Shown piece by piece: positions 1 to 8,414 of a DNA stretch of 64,000 bases. The first letter of the stretch is position 1. Each line of letters opens with the position of its first letter. The notes beneath the pieces were generated by a model. It had not been told where the DNA came from and searched no databases. It was given only the letters and a program-made list of their open reading frames with translations. Source of the DNA: Paenibacillus arenilitoris. GTDB lineage: Bacteria > Bacillota > Bacilli > Paenibacillales > Paenibacillaceae. The stretch spans positions 1 through 64,000 of the forward strand of contig NZ_JACXIY010000025.1 of NCBI RefSeq assembly GCF_014705655.1, in the 5' to 3' direction. The translations under genes were made by a program, and so were the position numbers.

Positions 1-43
1 CCGCCAGCGTTCGTCCTGAGCCAGGATCAAACTCTCCATAATG
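1..43 (-). rRNA. 16S rRNA, 5' end only
   Basis: The reverse complement reads as the universal 16S start (GGAGAGTTTGATCCTGGCTC, then AGGACGAACGCTGGCGG). Only the first 40 or so bases are present; transcription runs off the left edge, so an rRNA operon lies there. The mature 5' end is placed at about 43 by analogy with Bacillus and is uncertain by a few bases. Confidence 0.95.
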
Positions 44-112
44 GTGTTTGATGACTCATTTCGTTGTATCGCTTTTCCATTAATCCGTGCGGATTAACGG
101 GGCAGTTTCACT

Positions 113-136
113 CGTTGTTCAGTTTTCAAAGAACAA
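113..136 (-). promoter_or_regulatory. rRNA leader boxA-like antitermination element
   Basis: On the minus strand the leader between promoter and 16S carries TGTTCTTTGAAAACTGAACA, the conserved boxA-type stretch found upstream of 16S in Bacillus and Paenibacillus. Its role in Nus-dependent antitermination and rRNA processing is known from relatives and inferred here. Confidence 0.7.
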
Positions 137-181
137 TCTTTTGTTGCGTGTCGGCAGCTGATTGTCAGCGGCGACTTTTAT

Positions 182-211
182 AATATATCACATTCGCCCA
201 CTTCATTGCAA
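182..211 (-). promoter_or_regulatory. rrn promoter P2 (proximal)
   Basis: Minus-strand -35 TTGCAA (211-206), 18-bp spacer, -10 TATATT (187-182). The nearer of two tandem sigma-A-like promoters feeding the 16S leader. Confidence 0.6.
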
Positions 212-287
212 GCACTTTTTTCGATTTTCGACATTTTTTTCGTTTGCCGAACGTTCGTTCAAGCGCACTGCAGAAGCGGCGAGTTAT

Positions 288-317
288 AATGTATCACATG
301 GCGAATAATGAAGTCAA
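288..317 (-). promoter_or_regulatory. rrn promoter P1 (distal)
   Basis: Minus-strand -35 TTGACT (317-312), 18-bp spacer, -10 TACATT (293-288). It has the same spacing as P2 about 106 bp downstream, giving the tandem promoter layout usual for rRNA operons. Confidence 0.6.
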
Positions 318-409
318 GGGAATCGCCCGCGTTTTTGTTTCCATATCAAAAAAGCGTCTGCACGTCGCTGAGCGCAACGATCGCAAACGCTTAGAAATAG
401 AGTGAATCG

Positions 410-1297
410 TCAGTTGGCGAGCATATACCTCAATTCCAGCGCTCCCGTATCTCCTGGCTCGCTCATGACGGCTACCTCACGAATATATTCGCGCTGAACC
501 AATTTTTGCAGTACGAGCGATAAATCGACATGCATGACGTTGATCAGGGAGTGGGACTGGAGCTCCGCTATGCTCCACGGCTCTTCCCGGCTCCCGAGTA
601 TATCGAAGAGCAGCGAGCAGCTTGTCTTCATTTTGTTCATGACGGAGAATTCGCATCCGAGCATGACCAGTTGCACTCTCTGCTCCAATGTCTCGGGGCT
701 CACGGTGAGTTCTTCATACAGCTTGTATATGCCCGGATGAACCCGCTTCAGCTGTTTCCAAACCGTTAGTTCGGGATGACGCCCTTCCTCGATCAGAACG
801 ATGTGGGCCCAGTGATGCAGTGCGGTAAGCACATGACTGTACGCGTCCAGCAGGTTTCCGTCGAGCAAGTCTTGCTTCGCTTGCAAATACGTTCTAAGGA
901 AGCCGGCAAATTCAGTAAAACGCTTCTGCTCCCGCATCGAATCAGGAAACTGAAGCAGCCGCTCACGAACGTTATTCAAATAGCCGTCGCGATCCAATAA
1001 GATCTCCCCCCGAACAAGCCATTCAATGATATTTCGGTTCTCTCCGCCGGAAATCCATTCGTTCAGACCGACGGAATCGATCTTGCGCACGAGTACGCGC
1101 TCTCCTTCGATTTGGACATGCTCCGTTTCATTGATCGCACCGTCCTTATCCAGTATGACGAGTACCAATAAATCGAGGCCGTCGATTAAAGGATTGTAGG
1201 GGTATGGATTTTCAACTACGGCGATTCCGACCAGGCCGGGTTCGTCGCGATAGCTGTCCGCGAAATGTGCTTTTATAGGTTTCACTTGATCCTCCAT
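410..1297 (-). CDS. ygxA: YgxA-like nucleotidyltransferase-fold protein
   Basis: Encodes 295 residues resembling the YgxA family, which combines an N-terminal nucleotidyltransferase-like domain (about residues 1-115, strands around IAVVENPYPYNP and GLDLLVLVIL), a helical substrate-binding-like middle and a C-terminal winged-helix-like part (about 225-290). The biochemical function is unknown even in Bacillus subtilis. Position supports the call: in B. subtilis perR, ygzB and ygxA lie together beside an rRNA operon, and the same neighbours occur here. The ATG at 1297 lacks a good upstream ribosome binding site and itself overlaps GGAGG; a GTG at 1285, five bases after that GGAGG, is a real alternative start. 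ME-xx-PI at the N-terminus looks family-like, so the longer form is kept. Confidence 0.8.
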   Translation of the reverse strand: MEDQVKPIKAHFADSYRDEPGLVGIAVVENPYPYNPLIDGLDLLVLVILDKDGAINETEHVQIEGERVLVRKIDSVGLNEWISGGENRNIIEWLVRGEILLDRDGYLNNVRERLLQFPDSMREQKRFTEFAGFLRTYLQAKQDLLDGNLLDAYSHVLTALHHWAHIVLIEEGRHPELTVWKQLKRVHPGIYKLYEELTVSPETLEQRVQLVMLGCEFSVMNKMKTSCSLLFDILGSREEPWSIAELQSHSLINVMHVDLSLVLQKLVQREYIREVAVMSEPGDTGALELRYMLAN

Positions 1298-1437
1298 ATA
1301 GCTAATCGCATTTTAATAAGCTATAATAATAATCTACAGTTTTAATCTTTTCGACAAGTTGAGTCACATTCCTGCTTGCGTAAGCAGAAAAACAGCCGAT
1401 ATTCATAAGCCAATAGTAACAGGAAGGGTTTGAAGGC

Positions 1438-1797
1438 ATGACTAAATTCTTTTTTAAATCCGCCAAAATCAATGAATTCCGCCTGTGGGGACTCGTATTC
1501 ACGCTTGTAGGCATGGGCGTAATGATACTTGGCACCGCCGGCATCGTGTTCTGGGGGCAAGCCGGCAAAATCATCGCCGCCATCTTCATGGTCATCGGCA
1601 TGATCTCCTTATTGATCAGCGTGGCCGTTTATTTCTGGGCCGGCATGATGTCGACCAGCGCCACGATGCTCCAATGCCCCGAATGCGGGCGCCAGACCAA
1701 GATGTTGGGCAAAACGGACCGATGCATGTATTGCAGGACGATGCTAACGCTCGATCCAGCCCAAGCGACGGAATGCACGGCCGAACAACAAGCGTGA
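1438..1797 (+). CDS. ygzB: YgzB family (UPF0295) membrane protein
   Basis: A 119-residue protein matching UPF0295/YgzB over its whole length. It has two membrane helices (about residues 16-39 and 44-68) followed by the conserved stretch YFWAGMMSTSA and a small zinc-ribbon-like tail with Cys80, Cys83, Cys96 and Cys99 in two CxxC pairs. Function is unknown in the family; the cysteine pairs suggest metal binding at the membrane face (inference). It is divergent from ygxA with a 140-bp gap and ends just before a strong bidirectional terminator. Family and gene order agree with the perR-ygzB-ygxA cluster of Bacillus. Confidence 0.9.
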   Translation: MTKFFFKSAKINEFRLWGLVFTLVGMGVMILGTAGIVFWGQAGKIIAAIFMVIGMISLLISVAVYFWAGMMSTSATMLQCPECGRQTKMLGKTDRCMYCRTMLTLDPAQATECTAEQQA

Positions 1798-1804
1798 CCA
1801 AACG

Positions 1805-1857
1805 AAAAAAGCAGCGTTTCCGCAACTGGAGTGCCCGCGGAAACGCTGCTTTTTTTT
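1805..1857. terminator. bidirectional intrinsic terminator (ygzB / GH18 gene)
   Basis: Perfect stem AGCAGCGTTTCCGC / GCGGAAACGCTGCT with A-tract on one side and T-tract on the other. It can stop ygzB on the plus strand and the convergent GH18 gene on the minus strand. Confidence 0.9.
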
Positions 1858-1875
1858 ATATCCTGGATAAATGTA

Positions 1876-3609
1876 TTATGGCCGTAATTTAATGGCGTCA
1901 TCGATCGTTTTCCAAATCGAGGACGTTTGAAACGCGCGCTGCCAGGTTGCAACCCCGGCCAAATCATATTTTCGAACGAGCGCGACCCGCGCCTTCATGG
2001 ACAAGTCGTCCTCAATCCATATGCGATTCCTTGCATCCGCTTCCGCATACTCGACATAGTTTTGTCCCGCTGCCTGGTCGACGACGGGCTTAAGCTTCTT
2101 CTCCGCGACGATTTCCTTGATCCTGTCCATCCCTACCGCTTTGGAAGAGACCTTTATGCTTCCGTCATCCGCCTTTTGCTCCGTCCATATTCGCGTATAT
2201 AGGGGCATACTAAGAATAAGCTTGCTTGCCGGTACGCCGTCCTCCTCCAAAATTCGGGTAATCGACGTCTCCGTCCAAGGCAGAGAGGCGACCGAGCCCG
2301 CTTTCGGGCTGGAAGCCCAATGCTCGTCGTAGGCCATCACCATCATATAGTCGACGATTTTGCCAAGCGCGGCGCGGTCCAGGAATAGGGACCACATCTC
2401 GCTGTTTGATTTCGGCGTCACGTCGATGGAGACGACCAGTCCTTGTTCGTGAAGCAGCGGCGTTAGCTCGCGCACGAACTGAACGAGGTTTTCCTTATCG
2501 GCCGTGTACACATTCTCGAAATCGATATTGATGCCCTGCAGGCCGTACACTTTGGCGAAGCCGAGCAATTGCTGGATCATCGAGAACCGGGTCTCGACGG
2601 ATGCGAGCGCCTTCGTCGTCCGCTCCGGTTCAAATCCGTTGCTGAACAGCGCCCAGATCTGCAAGCCCTGCTGATGCGCCCATTTCACATAGGCGGGATC
2701 GGCCTTTCCTTTGATTGTGCCTTGGCCGTCGGCGAGCTCGAACCAGGTCGGGCTTACAACGTTCACACCCTGCATGGGGGCAATCTTGGTCGTATCGATC
2801 TTGCGCTCGTATACCGCTTCCCACGTTAAATTGATTTTATTGCCAAGCACCTTCCATGCAATGAACGGGGCTTCCCGCTCCGGTTCGGGAATTTGCTCGA
2901 TCGTGGTCAGCTTTACGTCCTTCTTGTTCATGAAGCCGGTCAGCCCGCTCTCTCCTTGCACGAGCAGCCAGCCGTCCTGCTCCTCCCATATTCGCACCGT
3001 CTGCGAGGCGGGGGTCCTCTCCATAAAAGGAGCCCGAATCGTCGGGCCGGTCCGGAGGGCGGCCCCCTTCTCCTGCACAACCTCGGCCAGCTGGATCGTC
3101 TCTCCCGCTCCGAGAAGCGTCACGGTTCCGGAATCTTGGGCGAGTTCGGCCTGCAGGCCGTAAAGCTCCTTGAGCGGGGCAGCAGGAATATATACCGTGT
3201 CGTTGCCGGTCTCTGCCGCGATCGTCAAATCGTAAGGCTTCTGATTAATCGTTGCGTCGAGCGAATTCGTCTTTAGATGAAGCACCTTGTTCGCCGTCGT
3301 GAAGATGACGGAGCCCGAATCCGGTTCATAGCGGATAGGCTTGTCCGCCCCAAGCACCTGTTGGACAACGTCAAGCGGAAGCTTTACTTCATTATTTTCA
3401 AGGATGGCCCCGAGCTCGGCTTCCTTCCCGTGAACGAGAATCGGATATTCCGACGAATAGCCCGGGCTAACCTGTTCTCCGTTCGGAATGAACCGCATAT
3501 AGCCATACCATGCAAAAACGGCCAAAAAGGCGATTATAAAAAGAAAAAACAACCCTCGCACGCCTGCTCCTCGTCTTCGGCGCGGCGCGCGGTTGTACAT
3601 CGTTTCCAA
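1876..3609 (-). CDS. membrane-anchored GH18 cell-wall hydrolase with stalk and SH3 domains
   Basis: Encodes 577 residues. An Arg-rich start is followed by one membrane helix (about 19-39), so the rest should lie outside the membrane. Domains in order: copper-amine-oxidase-N/stalk-like domain (about 55-165), SH3-like wall-binding domain (about 172-235) and a GH18 TIM barrel (about 250-575). The catalytic motif reads GINIDFENV with Glu365 as proton donor, the form seen in the YaaH/YdhD spore peptidoglycan N-acetylglucosaminidase branch rather than in true chitinases. The likely role is trimming peptidoglycan, perhaps in spore or wall turnover. The TTG start is chosen because GGGAG lies nine bases upstream; an ATG at 3600 is possible. 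The gene separates perR from ygzB, which adjoin in B. subtilis. Confidence 0.85.
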   Translation of the reverse strand: METMYNRAPRRRRGAGVRGLFFLFIIAFLAVFAWYGYMRFIPNGEQVSPGYSSEYPILVHGKEAELGAILENNEVKLPLDVVQQVLGADKPIRYEPDSGSVIFTTANKVLHLKTNSLDATINQKPYDLTIAAETGNDTVYIPAAPLKELYGLQAELAQDSGTVTLLGAGETIQLAEVVQEKGAALRTGPTIRAPFMERTPASQTVRIWEEQDGWLLVQGESGLTGFMNKKDVKLTTIEQIPEPEREAPFIAWKVLGNKINLTWEAVYERKIDTTKIAPMQGVNVVSPTWFELADGQGTIKGKADPAYVKWAHQQGLQIWALFSNGFEPERTTKALASVETRFSMIQQLLGFAKVYGLQGINIDFENVYTADKENLVQFVRELTPLLHEQGLVVSIDVTPKSNSEMWSLFLDRAALGKIVDYMMVMAYDEHWASSPKAGSVASLPWTETSITRILEEDGVPASKLILSMPLYTRIWTEQKADDGSIKVSSKAVGMDRIKEIVAEKKLKPVVDQAAGQNYVEYAEADARNRIWIEDDLSMKARVALVRKYDLAGVATWQRAFQTSSIWKTIDDAIKLRP

Positions 3610-3630
3610 TTCATCACGCTCCCGTTTGAA

Positions 3631-3673
3631 TAAAAAACGTGCTGATTAGCGCATGACGCTTCACGGCACGTTT
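3631..3673 (-). terminator. perR terminator
   Basis: On the minus strand, stem AAACGTGC / GCACGTTT with an inner AGCG/CGCT pairing and a TTTTTTATT tail, just after the perR stop codon. Confidence 0.8.
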
Positions 3674-3685
3674 CGGATAAGCTTG

Positions 3686-4117
3686 TTATTTCCCTGTCGC
3701 GTTGCAGCTCGCGCATATCCCGTATATCTCCATGCGGTGCCCTTCGACGACAAAGCCGGTCACCTGAGACGCGGCGCGCTCCACCTCGAGGAGCGGCGGG
3801 TAATCGAAGTCGACGATCGAGCCGCAGTTTTTGCAAATGGCGTGGTAATGATCGGATAAATCCGAGTCGAAACGGCTGGAATCATCCCCGTAAGTCAATT
3901 CACGCACTAAGCCGGCTTCAACGAATAAACGCAGATTGTTATATATGGTCGCAACGCTCATACTCGGGTACGCCGGGGAGAGCGCTTTATGGATTTCATC
4001 TGCAGTCGGATGCGACATCGAGTCCATCAAGTAGCTTAAAATGGCGTGACGCTGCGGGGTCATCCGGACGCCGTTCATCTTCAGTTGCTCCAATGCTAGG
4101 TTAACGCTGGCCCCCAT
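3686..4117 (-). CDS. perR: peroxide stress regulator PerR (Fur family)
   Basis: A 143-residue Fur-family repressor with an N-terminal winged helix (about 8-82) and C-terminal dimerisation domain. Structural zinc cysteines are Cys95, Cys98, Cys135 and Cys138. The regulatory metal site of B. subtilis PerR (His37, Asp85, His91, His93, Asp104) is matched with a one-residue offset by His36, Asp84, His90, His92 and Asp103. Asp rather than Glu at the last position is the residue linked to PerR-type peroxide sensing. PerR senses H2O2 by metal-catalysed oxidation of these histidines and represses oxidative-stress genes. A good sigma-A promoter lies upstream. A GAGGGG ribosome binding site supports the start. 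Confidence 0.93.
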   Translation of the reverse strand: MGASVNLALEQLKMNGVRMTPQRHAILSYLMDSMSHPTADEIHKALSPAYPSMSVATIYNNLRLFVEAGLVRELTYGDDSSRFDSDLSDHYHAICKNCGSIVDFDYPPLLEVERAASQVTGFVVEGHRMEIYGICASCNATGK

Positions 4118-4150
4118 ATCCCCTCACGCCCTTTCGTAGTAGTTACGACT

Positions 4151-4180
4151 ATTGTACGTTCTCGTTTAAAGATTTGTCAA
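4151..4180 (-). promoter_or_regulatory. perR promoter
   Basis: Minus-strand -35 TTGACA (4180-4175), 18-bp spacer, -10 TACAAT (4156-4151). A short inverted pair TCGTA/TACGA lies just downstream near the expected start of transcription; it does not match the PerR box consensus well, so autoregulation is not claimed. Confidence 0.7.
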
Positions 4181-4190
4181 TGAAAGCGCC

Positions 4191-6110
4191 TCATTGTACG
4201 GGCCCAAAACGACGGATCGTAATACTGTTCGTCGCGTTGATTTGTACGCGGTAAGTGCCTGCGCCCATTGTGCCTCTTACGGTTTTCTTGCTGGCTTCGA
4301 GCGGCAGATCGGTCGTGATATTGCCGAAAGTTACCGATCCGTACACCGTATAGTCCCCGTCTTCCGGCATCGTCAGGCGGATCTCGCCGACCGAGCTGTC
4401 CAGATCCCAATTGCCTCCGACCGTGTCGCTAATTAACTCGATGCCGCCATTGAGCGTATCGGCTTTCACCGAAGCTCCCGCGCTTTCGATTTTGATTTTG
4501 CCGTTCTTGGTCCCCGCTTCGATATCGTCCCGTATCCGTTTAAGGTCCAAGCTTCCGTTAAGCGTGCTGGCATAAAGCTTGCCCTCGATGTCGGCGGCGG
4601 CAATGGCGCCGTTCTTCATTTCGACATTGGCGTCTCCGTCGATCTCGCTGGCGCGCACTTCGCCGATGTTTCCTTTCACCGTGACGGGACCGATAATGCC
4701 GCTGACCGTTACTAAGCCGCTGCTGCTCTCGATCGCAAGCCCACCGGGCAGCGCCAGGCCGGCGACTTCCACCGAACCGTTATCCGCATCTATCGACATC
4801 TTCAGGGCAGGCTTCTCGACTTCGCCCGGATCGGGCGTAGCGGGCAGTTCTCCATCCGCTTGATCCTCGGTCACTTCGGACAGCTCATTCCCTTCCGTTG
4901 CCGAAAGGCCGTCCAGGCGATGATCCTCGCCCGGCGATTCGGCTTCGAGCGGCGGCGGCTCCGATTCGATAGGCGGCTCTTCGGTTTCTTCAATGTGCAG
5001 GCGATCCGAGAGCGACATCGGCACGGTTACGATCATATTCATGCGCGGCTTTTTGCTGCCGTTCGCTCCGTAGTCCTTTCCCTTGGCATCGAGCGCGACT
5101 TCGGCGCCGGGATTGATCTTGACGGTCGATTGCTCCGCCACCTTGTCGGCCTCGGTCTTGTCCGGCAAATCGACCCATACCGTCGTCTGCACCTCGATCT
5201 CCTGCACGTCGCCGGAGCGAACGGTGATATGGCCATTCGGATTCGTAATCCCGATGAGAGACACGTCATCCTCCAGCGGCACCTTCATGACCGGCTTATC
5301 GTACCGAAAGCCCTTCTCCTCGCCGTAGTCCGCCGCCCCGTTCAAATCGACGTTGAATTGATCGAGCCAACGGAAAGGGATATCCGCGTATTGCGTTACG
5401 ACATAGGCGGTCATCGTAATGACGAGCGCAATCGCTCCTCCCGTTACGTCCAGCCTTAATTTTTTTTCGGCCCCTTTAAATCTTATGCTGAAAACAATGA
5501 CTTCAAAGCCTAACATAATAAAAATAACCGGCCACCATTGTCCAAGCAGCGAGATGTCGTTGCGTCCTTGAATCTGATCCCACAGCAGCAGCCCCCCGAC
5601 CATCAGGACAAGCGCCGCTGCCGTAAACCTGCCTAGCTTAAACATAGACACCGATCCTTTCCGCGCCTGAAGCAGCAGCCATACTGCGGCAATGATAATA
5701 AACGGCCCGACGCTCAGCTCCGCGAGCTCGTTCATCCACGGGAGCAGCGCCTCCGGCGGCTTCACCAGCAGAAGCAGGGCGAAGCCGGCGAGCGCCAGCA
5801 AAATACCGTGCGCAAGACCGAAAGCGACTGACTCCTCGGCCTCCGCCTCCATGCTTTGCAGCGAATCGAACACGCTGATGAAATAGAAGACCGGAAGCAT
5901 GATGCCCAAATAGACGATCATCAGCAAATGCCTGCCGCCATCCGAATCCGCCAGCCTCACGATCGCCGTGAGATCAAGCAAATAGGAGGCGATCAGCAGT
6001 AGGCCCTTCGGATGCTGACCCGCATACATATGCCCGGCCCCGGGCAGGCCGAAGGCCAATAATACGGCCAGCAGCCTGCTTTTTCGCCGTTTTATTCCGA
6101 GCTTACCCAA
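4191..6110 (-). CDS. multi-pass membrane protein with DUF4097 beta-helix domain
   Basis: Encodes 639 residues. The first 270 or so form six to eight membrane helices, beginning with a segment like the small TM2/DUF5683 proteins (GLPGAGHMYAG). A later part (about 125-220) resembles the membrane portion of LiaF-type proteins. A Pro/Glu-rich linker (about 385-440) leads to a C-terminal repeated beta domain typical of DUF4097 (putative adhesin / LiaF-like), rich in GNIGEVRAS-like and NGKIKIES-like strands. The role may be envelope-stress sensing or signalling, by analogy with LiaF; this is inference. TTG start with GGAGGG eight bases upstream. The start overlaps the end of the mgtC-like gene by 19 bp, so the two are probably co-translated. 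Confidence 0.75.
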   Translation of the reverse strand: MGKLGIKRRKSRLLAVLLAFGLPGAGHMYAGQHPKGLLLIASYLLDLTAIVRLADSDGGRHLLMIVYLGIMLPVFYFISVFDSLQSMEAEAEESVAFGLAHGILLALAGFALLLLVKPPEALLPWMNELAELSVGPFIIIAAVWLLLQARKGSVSMFKLGRFTAAALVLMVGGLLLWDQIQGRNDISLLGQWWPVIFIMLGFEVIVFSIRFKGAEKKLRLDVTGGAIALVITMTAYVVTQYADIPFRWLDQFNVDLNGAADYGEEKGFRYDKPVMKVPLEDDVSLIGITNPNGHITVRSGDVQEIEVQTTVWVDLPDKTEADKVAEQSTVKINPGAEVALDAKGKDYGANGSKKPRMNMIVTVPMSLSDRLHIEETEEPPIESEPPPLEAESPGEDHRLDGLSATEGNELSEVTEDQADGELPATPDPGEVEKPALKMSIDADNGSVEVAGLALPGGLAIESSSGLVTVSGIIGPVTVKGNIGEVRASEIDGDANVEMKNGAIAAADIEGKLYASTLNGSLDLKRIRDDIEAGTKNGKIKIESAGASVKADTLNGGIELISDTVGGNWDLDSSVGEIRLTMPEDGDYTVYGSVTFGNITTDLPLEASKKTVRGTMGAGTYRVQINATNSITIRRFGPVQ

Positions 6111-6811
6111 CGTACGCCCTCCAAATGCTTAATTTGATCGAGTATAGAAAGAAGCGGCTCCGATTTTTTGGATTTCGGCAGCGTAATATAGACCTGAAGC
6201 ATGACCTGCTCTTCTTCCCCTTCGTCCTTGCACTCCTCCAGCTGGATTTTCCGAAGCACGATTTTTTTCTCCGCCAACAAAGCATTCAGGCCGCGCATCG
6301 TACGGGATACTTCGCAAGCCTTGATCTTGATCAAATATTCTTTCTTGGCGCTGATATAGCGTTTCTCCAGCTTGTTGAACGCCCACAGCGTAACGAGCAC
6401 CATGATCGTCGTGACGCCCGACGCGAAATAAAAGCCCGCGCCGACGGCCAGCCCGACGGCGGATACAACCCATAGCGAGGCCGCGGTCGTAAGCCCCGTT
6501 ATCGACTTGCCGGTAAAGAGGATCGTGCCCGCGCCCAGGAAACCGATGCCGGTAATGACCGCCGCCGCGAGACGGGCGGGGTCGACTCTGACGTTCGGCT
6601 CATCCACGAATGCGGCAAAGCCGTACATCGATAAAAGCATGAGCAAGCATGAGCCCAGACAGACAAGGATATTCGTCCGGAAACCCGCCGCGTGATTGGA
6701 CTGCTCCCTCTCGAAGCCGACGAGTCCGCCCAGCAAGACGGCGAGAAGCAGCCGAATCAAAATGTGCAGCTCGCTGATGTCCCACGGATTTTGCAACGAA
6801 TTCATTAGCAT
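6092..6811 (-). CDS. MgtC/SapB family membrane protein
   Basis: Encodes 239 residues from the chosen ATG. Four to five N-terminal helices carry the MgtC core (LLGGLVGFEREQ, AAGFRTNILVCLG, GIGFLGAGTI, GLTTAASLWVVSAVGLAVG), followed by a soluble C-terminal domain of about 85 residues. MgtC proteins act in survival at low Mg2+ and modulate ATP synthase in pathogens; in this lineage the role is not defined. An upstream in-frame ATG at 6835 would add eight residues, but AAAGGT/GGGG lies between the two, favouring 6811. It forms an operon with the downstream DUF4097 gene. Confidence 0.88.
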   Translation of the reverse strand: MLMNSLQNPWDISELHILIRLLLAVLLGGLVGFEREQSNHAAGFRTNILVCLGSCLLMLLSMYGFAAFVDEPNVRVDPARLAAAVITGIGFLGAGTILFTGKSITGLTTAASLWVVSAVGLAVGAGFYFASGVTTIMVLVTLWAFNKLEKRYISAKKEYLIKIKACEVSRTMRGLNALLAEKKIVLRKIQLEECKDEGEEEQVMLQVYITLPKSKKSEPLLSILDQIKHLEGVRWVSSE

Positions 6812-6901
6812 GCGACCCCGACCTTTCTCATCCATGTCATTGTATCATATTTGTATGCGCCAATCCGAGCCCGCACGCCATGTCCCGTTCGGGACAAAAT
6901 A

Positions 6902-6940
6902 AAAACGCGGCTCATCTGCGCGCGATGAACCGCGTTTCTT
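6902..6940 (-). terminator. gatCAB terminator
   Basis: On the minus strand, stem AAACGCGG with TCATC inside, loop, GATGA and CCGCGTTT, followed by TTTTATTTT. It sits directly after the gatB stop codon. Confidence 0.85.
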
Positions 6941-6941
6941 C

Positions 6942-8381
6942 TTACTTAAGGCGCTCAAGCAGCAGCTTGTTGACGAGCGCCGGATTCGCTTTCCCTTTCG
7001 TTTCTTTCATAATCTGGCCGACGAGAAAGCCGATCGCCTTCTCTTTGCCGGCGCGGTAATCCTCGACGGATTGCGGATTCGCTTCGACGATTTGATTCAC
7101 GATCGCCGCGATCGCACCTTCGTCGCTAATTTGGACGAGTCCTTGCTCTTCCACGATTTGCTTCGGAAGCTTTCCGGTTTCGAGCATCGCTTTGAAAACT
7201 GTTTTGGCGATTTTACCGCTGATCGTGCCTTTCTCAAGCAAGCCGATCATCTCGCCAAGCCCTTGACCCGTAATCTTCACGTCGGTCAGCTCGAGCCCGT
7301 TCGAGTTCAAGTAGCCGAGCAAATCGCCCATGATCCAGTTCGATACCGCTTTGGCGTCCTTCGTGTACGATAAGCTCTCCTCGAAGAAATCGGCCAGCTT
7401 CTTGGACGAGGTGATCACCTCCGCATCGTAGGAAGGCAAGCCGTACTCCGCCGTATACCGCGCTTTGCGGGCGTCCGGCAGCTCCGGAATCGTGGCGCGG
7501 ACGCTTTCTTTCCATGCCTCGCTAATATGAAGACGGACAAGGTCAGGATCCGGGAAGTAGCGGTAATCGTGCGCCTCTTCCTTGCCGCGCATCGGAAACG
7601 ACTTGCCGGCTGCATCGTCATACCGGCGCGTCTCCTGGACGACTTCTCCGCCGCTGTCCAAAATTTCCGCTTGGCGGAATTGCTCGTACTCAAGGCCGCG
7701 CTGCACGCCGCGGAACGAGTTCATATTCTTCAGCTCGGCGCGCGTTCCGAACTCCTTCTGCCCGTATGGGCGAAGGCTGATGTTCGCGTCGCAGCGAAGA
7801 CTGCCCTCTTCCATCTTCACATCGGAGACGTCGCAATACTGCATGATGGCTTTCAGCTTCTCGAGATAAGCTTTCGCCTCTTCGGGGGTGCGGATATCAG
7901 GTTCGGATACGATTTCGACGAGCGGCGTGCCGACGCGGTTGAAATCGACGAGCGACGCGTAGCCGCCCTCGACGTGAGTCAGCTTCCCCGCATCCTCCTC
8001 GAGATGCAGACGGGTAATGCCGATGCGCTTCGTCTCGCCGTTCACTTCGATGTCGATCCAGCCGTGCTCGCCGATCGGCTGATCGTATTGCGAAATTTGG
8101 TACGCCTTCGGGGAATCCGGGTAAAAGTAGTTTTTGCGGTCGAACTTGCTAATATCGGCGATTTGGCAGTTAAGCGCCATCGCCGCTTTCATCGCGTATT
8201 CGACCGCCTGGCGGTTAAGCACCGGCAGGACGCCCGGATGGCCTAAGCATACCGGGCATGTATGGGTATTCGGCGGCGCGCCGAAAGCCGTGGAGCAGCC
8301 GCAAAAAATTTTGCTCTTCGTATGAAGCTCTACGTGGACTTCCAGCCCGATGACCGTCTCGTATTTGTTCGGTTCAGACAT
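6942..8381 (-). CDS. gatB: Asp-tRNA(Asn)/Glu-tRNA(Gln) amidotransferase subunit B
   Basis: A 479-residue GatB with the family hallmarks: N-terminal YETVIGLEVHVEL, the zinc-site pattern FCGCS ... CPVCLG, the DFNRVGTPLVEIVSEPD block and a C-terminal YqeY-like helical tail. GatB holds misacylated Glu-tRNA(Gln) or Asp-tRNA(Asn), activates the side-chain carboxylate with ATP and receives ammonia from GatA. It acts in the cytoplasm and is essential where glutaminyl-tRNA synthetase is absent. It is the third gene of gatC-gatA-gatB and ends at a clear terminator. Start supported by AAGGAA upstream. Confidence 0.97.
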   Translation of the reverse strand: MSEPNKYETVIGLEVHVELHTKSKIFCGCSTAFGAPPNTHTCPVCLGHPGVLPVLNRQAVEYAMKAAMALNCQIADISKFDRKNYFYPDSPKAYQISQYDQPIGEHGWIDIEVNGETKRIGITRLHLEEDAGKLTHVEGGYASLVDFNRVGTPLVEIVSEPDIRTPEEAKAYLEKLKAIMQYCDVSDVKMEEGSLRCDANISLRPYGQKEFGTRAELKNMNSFRGVQRGLEYEQFRQAEILDSGGEVVQETRRYDDAAGKSFPMRGKEEAHDYRYFPDPDLVRLHISEAWKESVRATIPELPDARKARYTAEYGLPSYDAEVITSSKKLADFFEESLSYTKDAKAVSNWIMGDLLGYLNSNGLELTDVKITGQGLGEMIGLLEKGTISGKIAKTVFKAMLETGKLPKQIVEEQGLVQISDEGAIAAIVNQIVEANPQSVEDYRAGKEKAIGFLVGQIMKETKGKANPALVNKLLLERLK

Positions 8382-8414
8382 TCCTATCGTTCCTTTCGTA
8401 ACGTGAATAACCGC

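Noticed and set aside
4118..4150. PerR box in front of perR
   Set aside because: The TCGTA/TACGA pair does not fit TTATAAT-N-ATTATAA.
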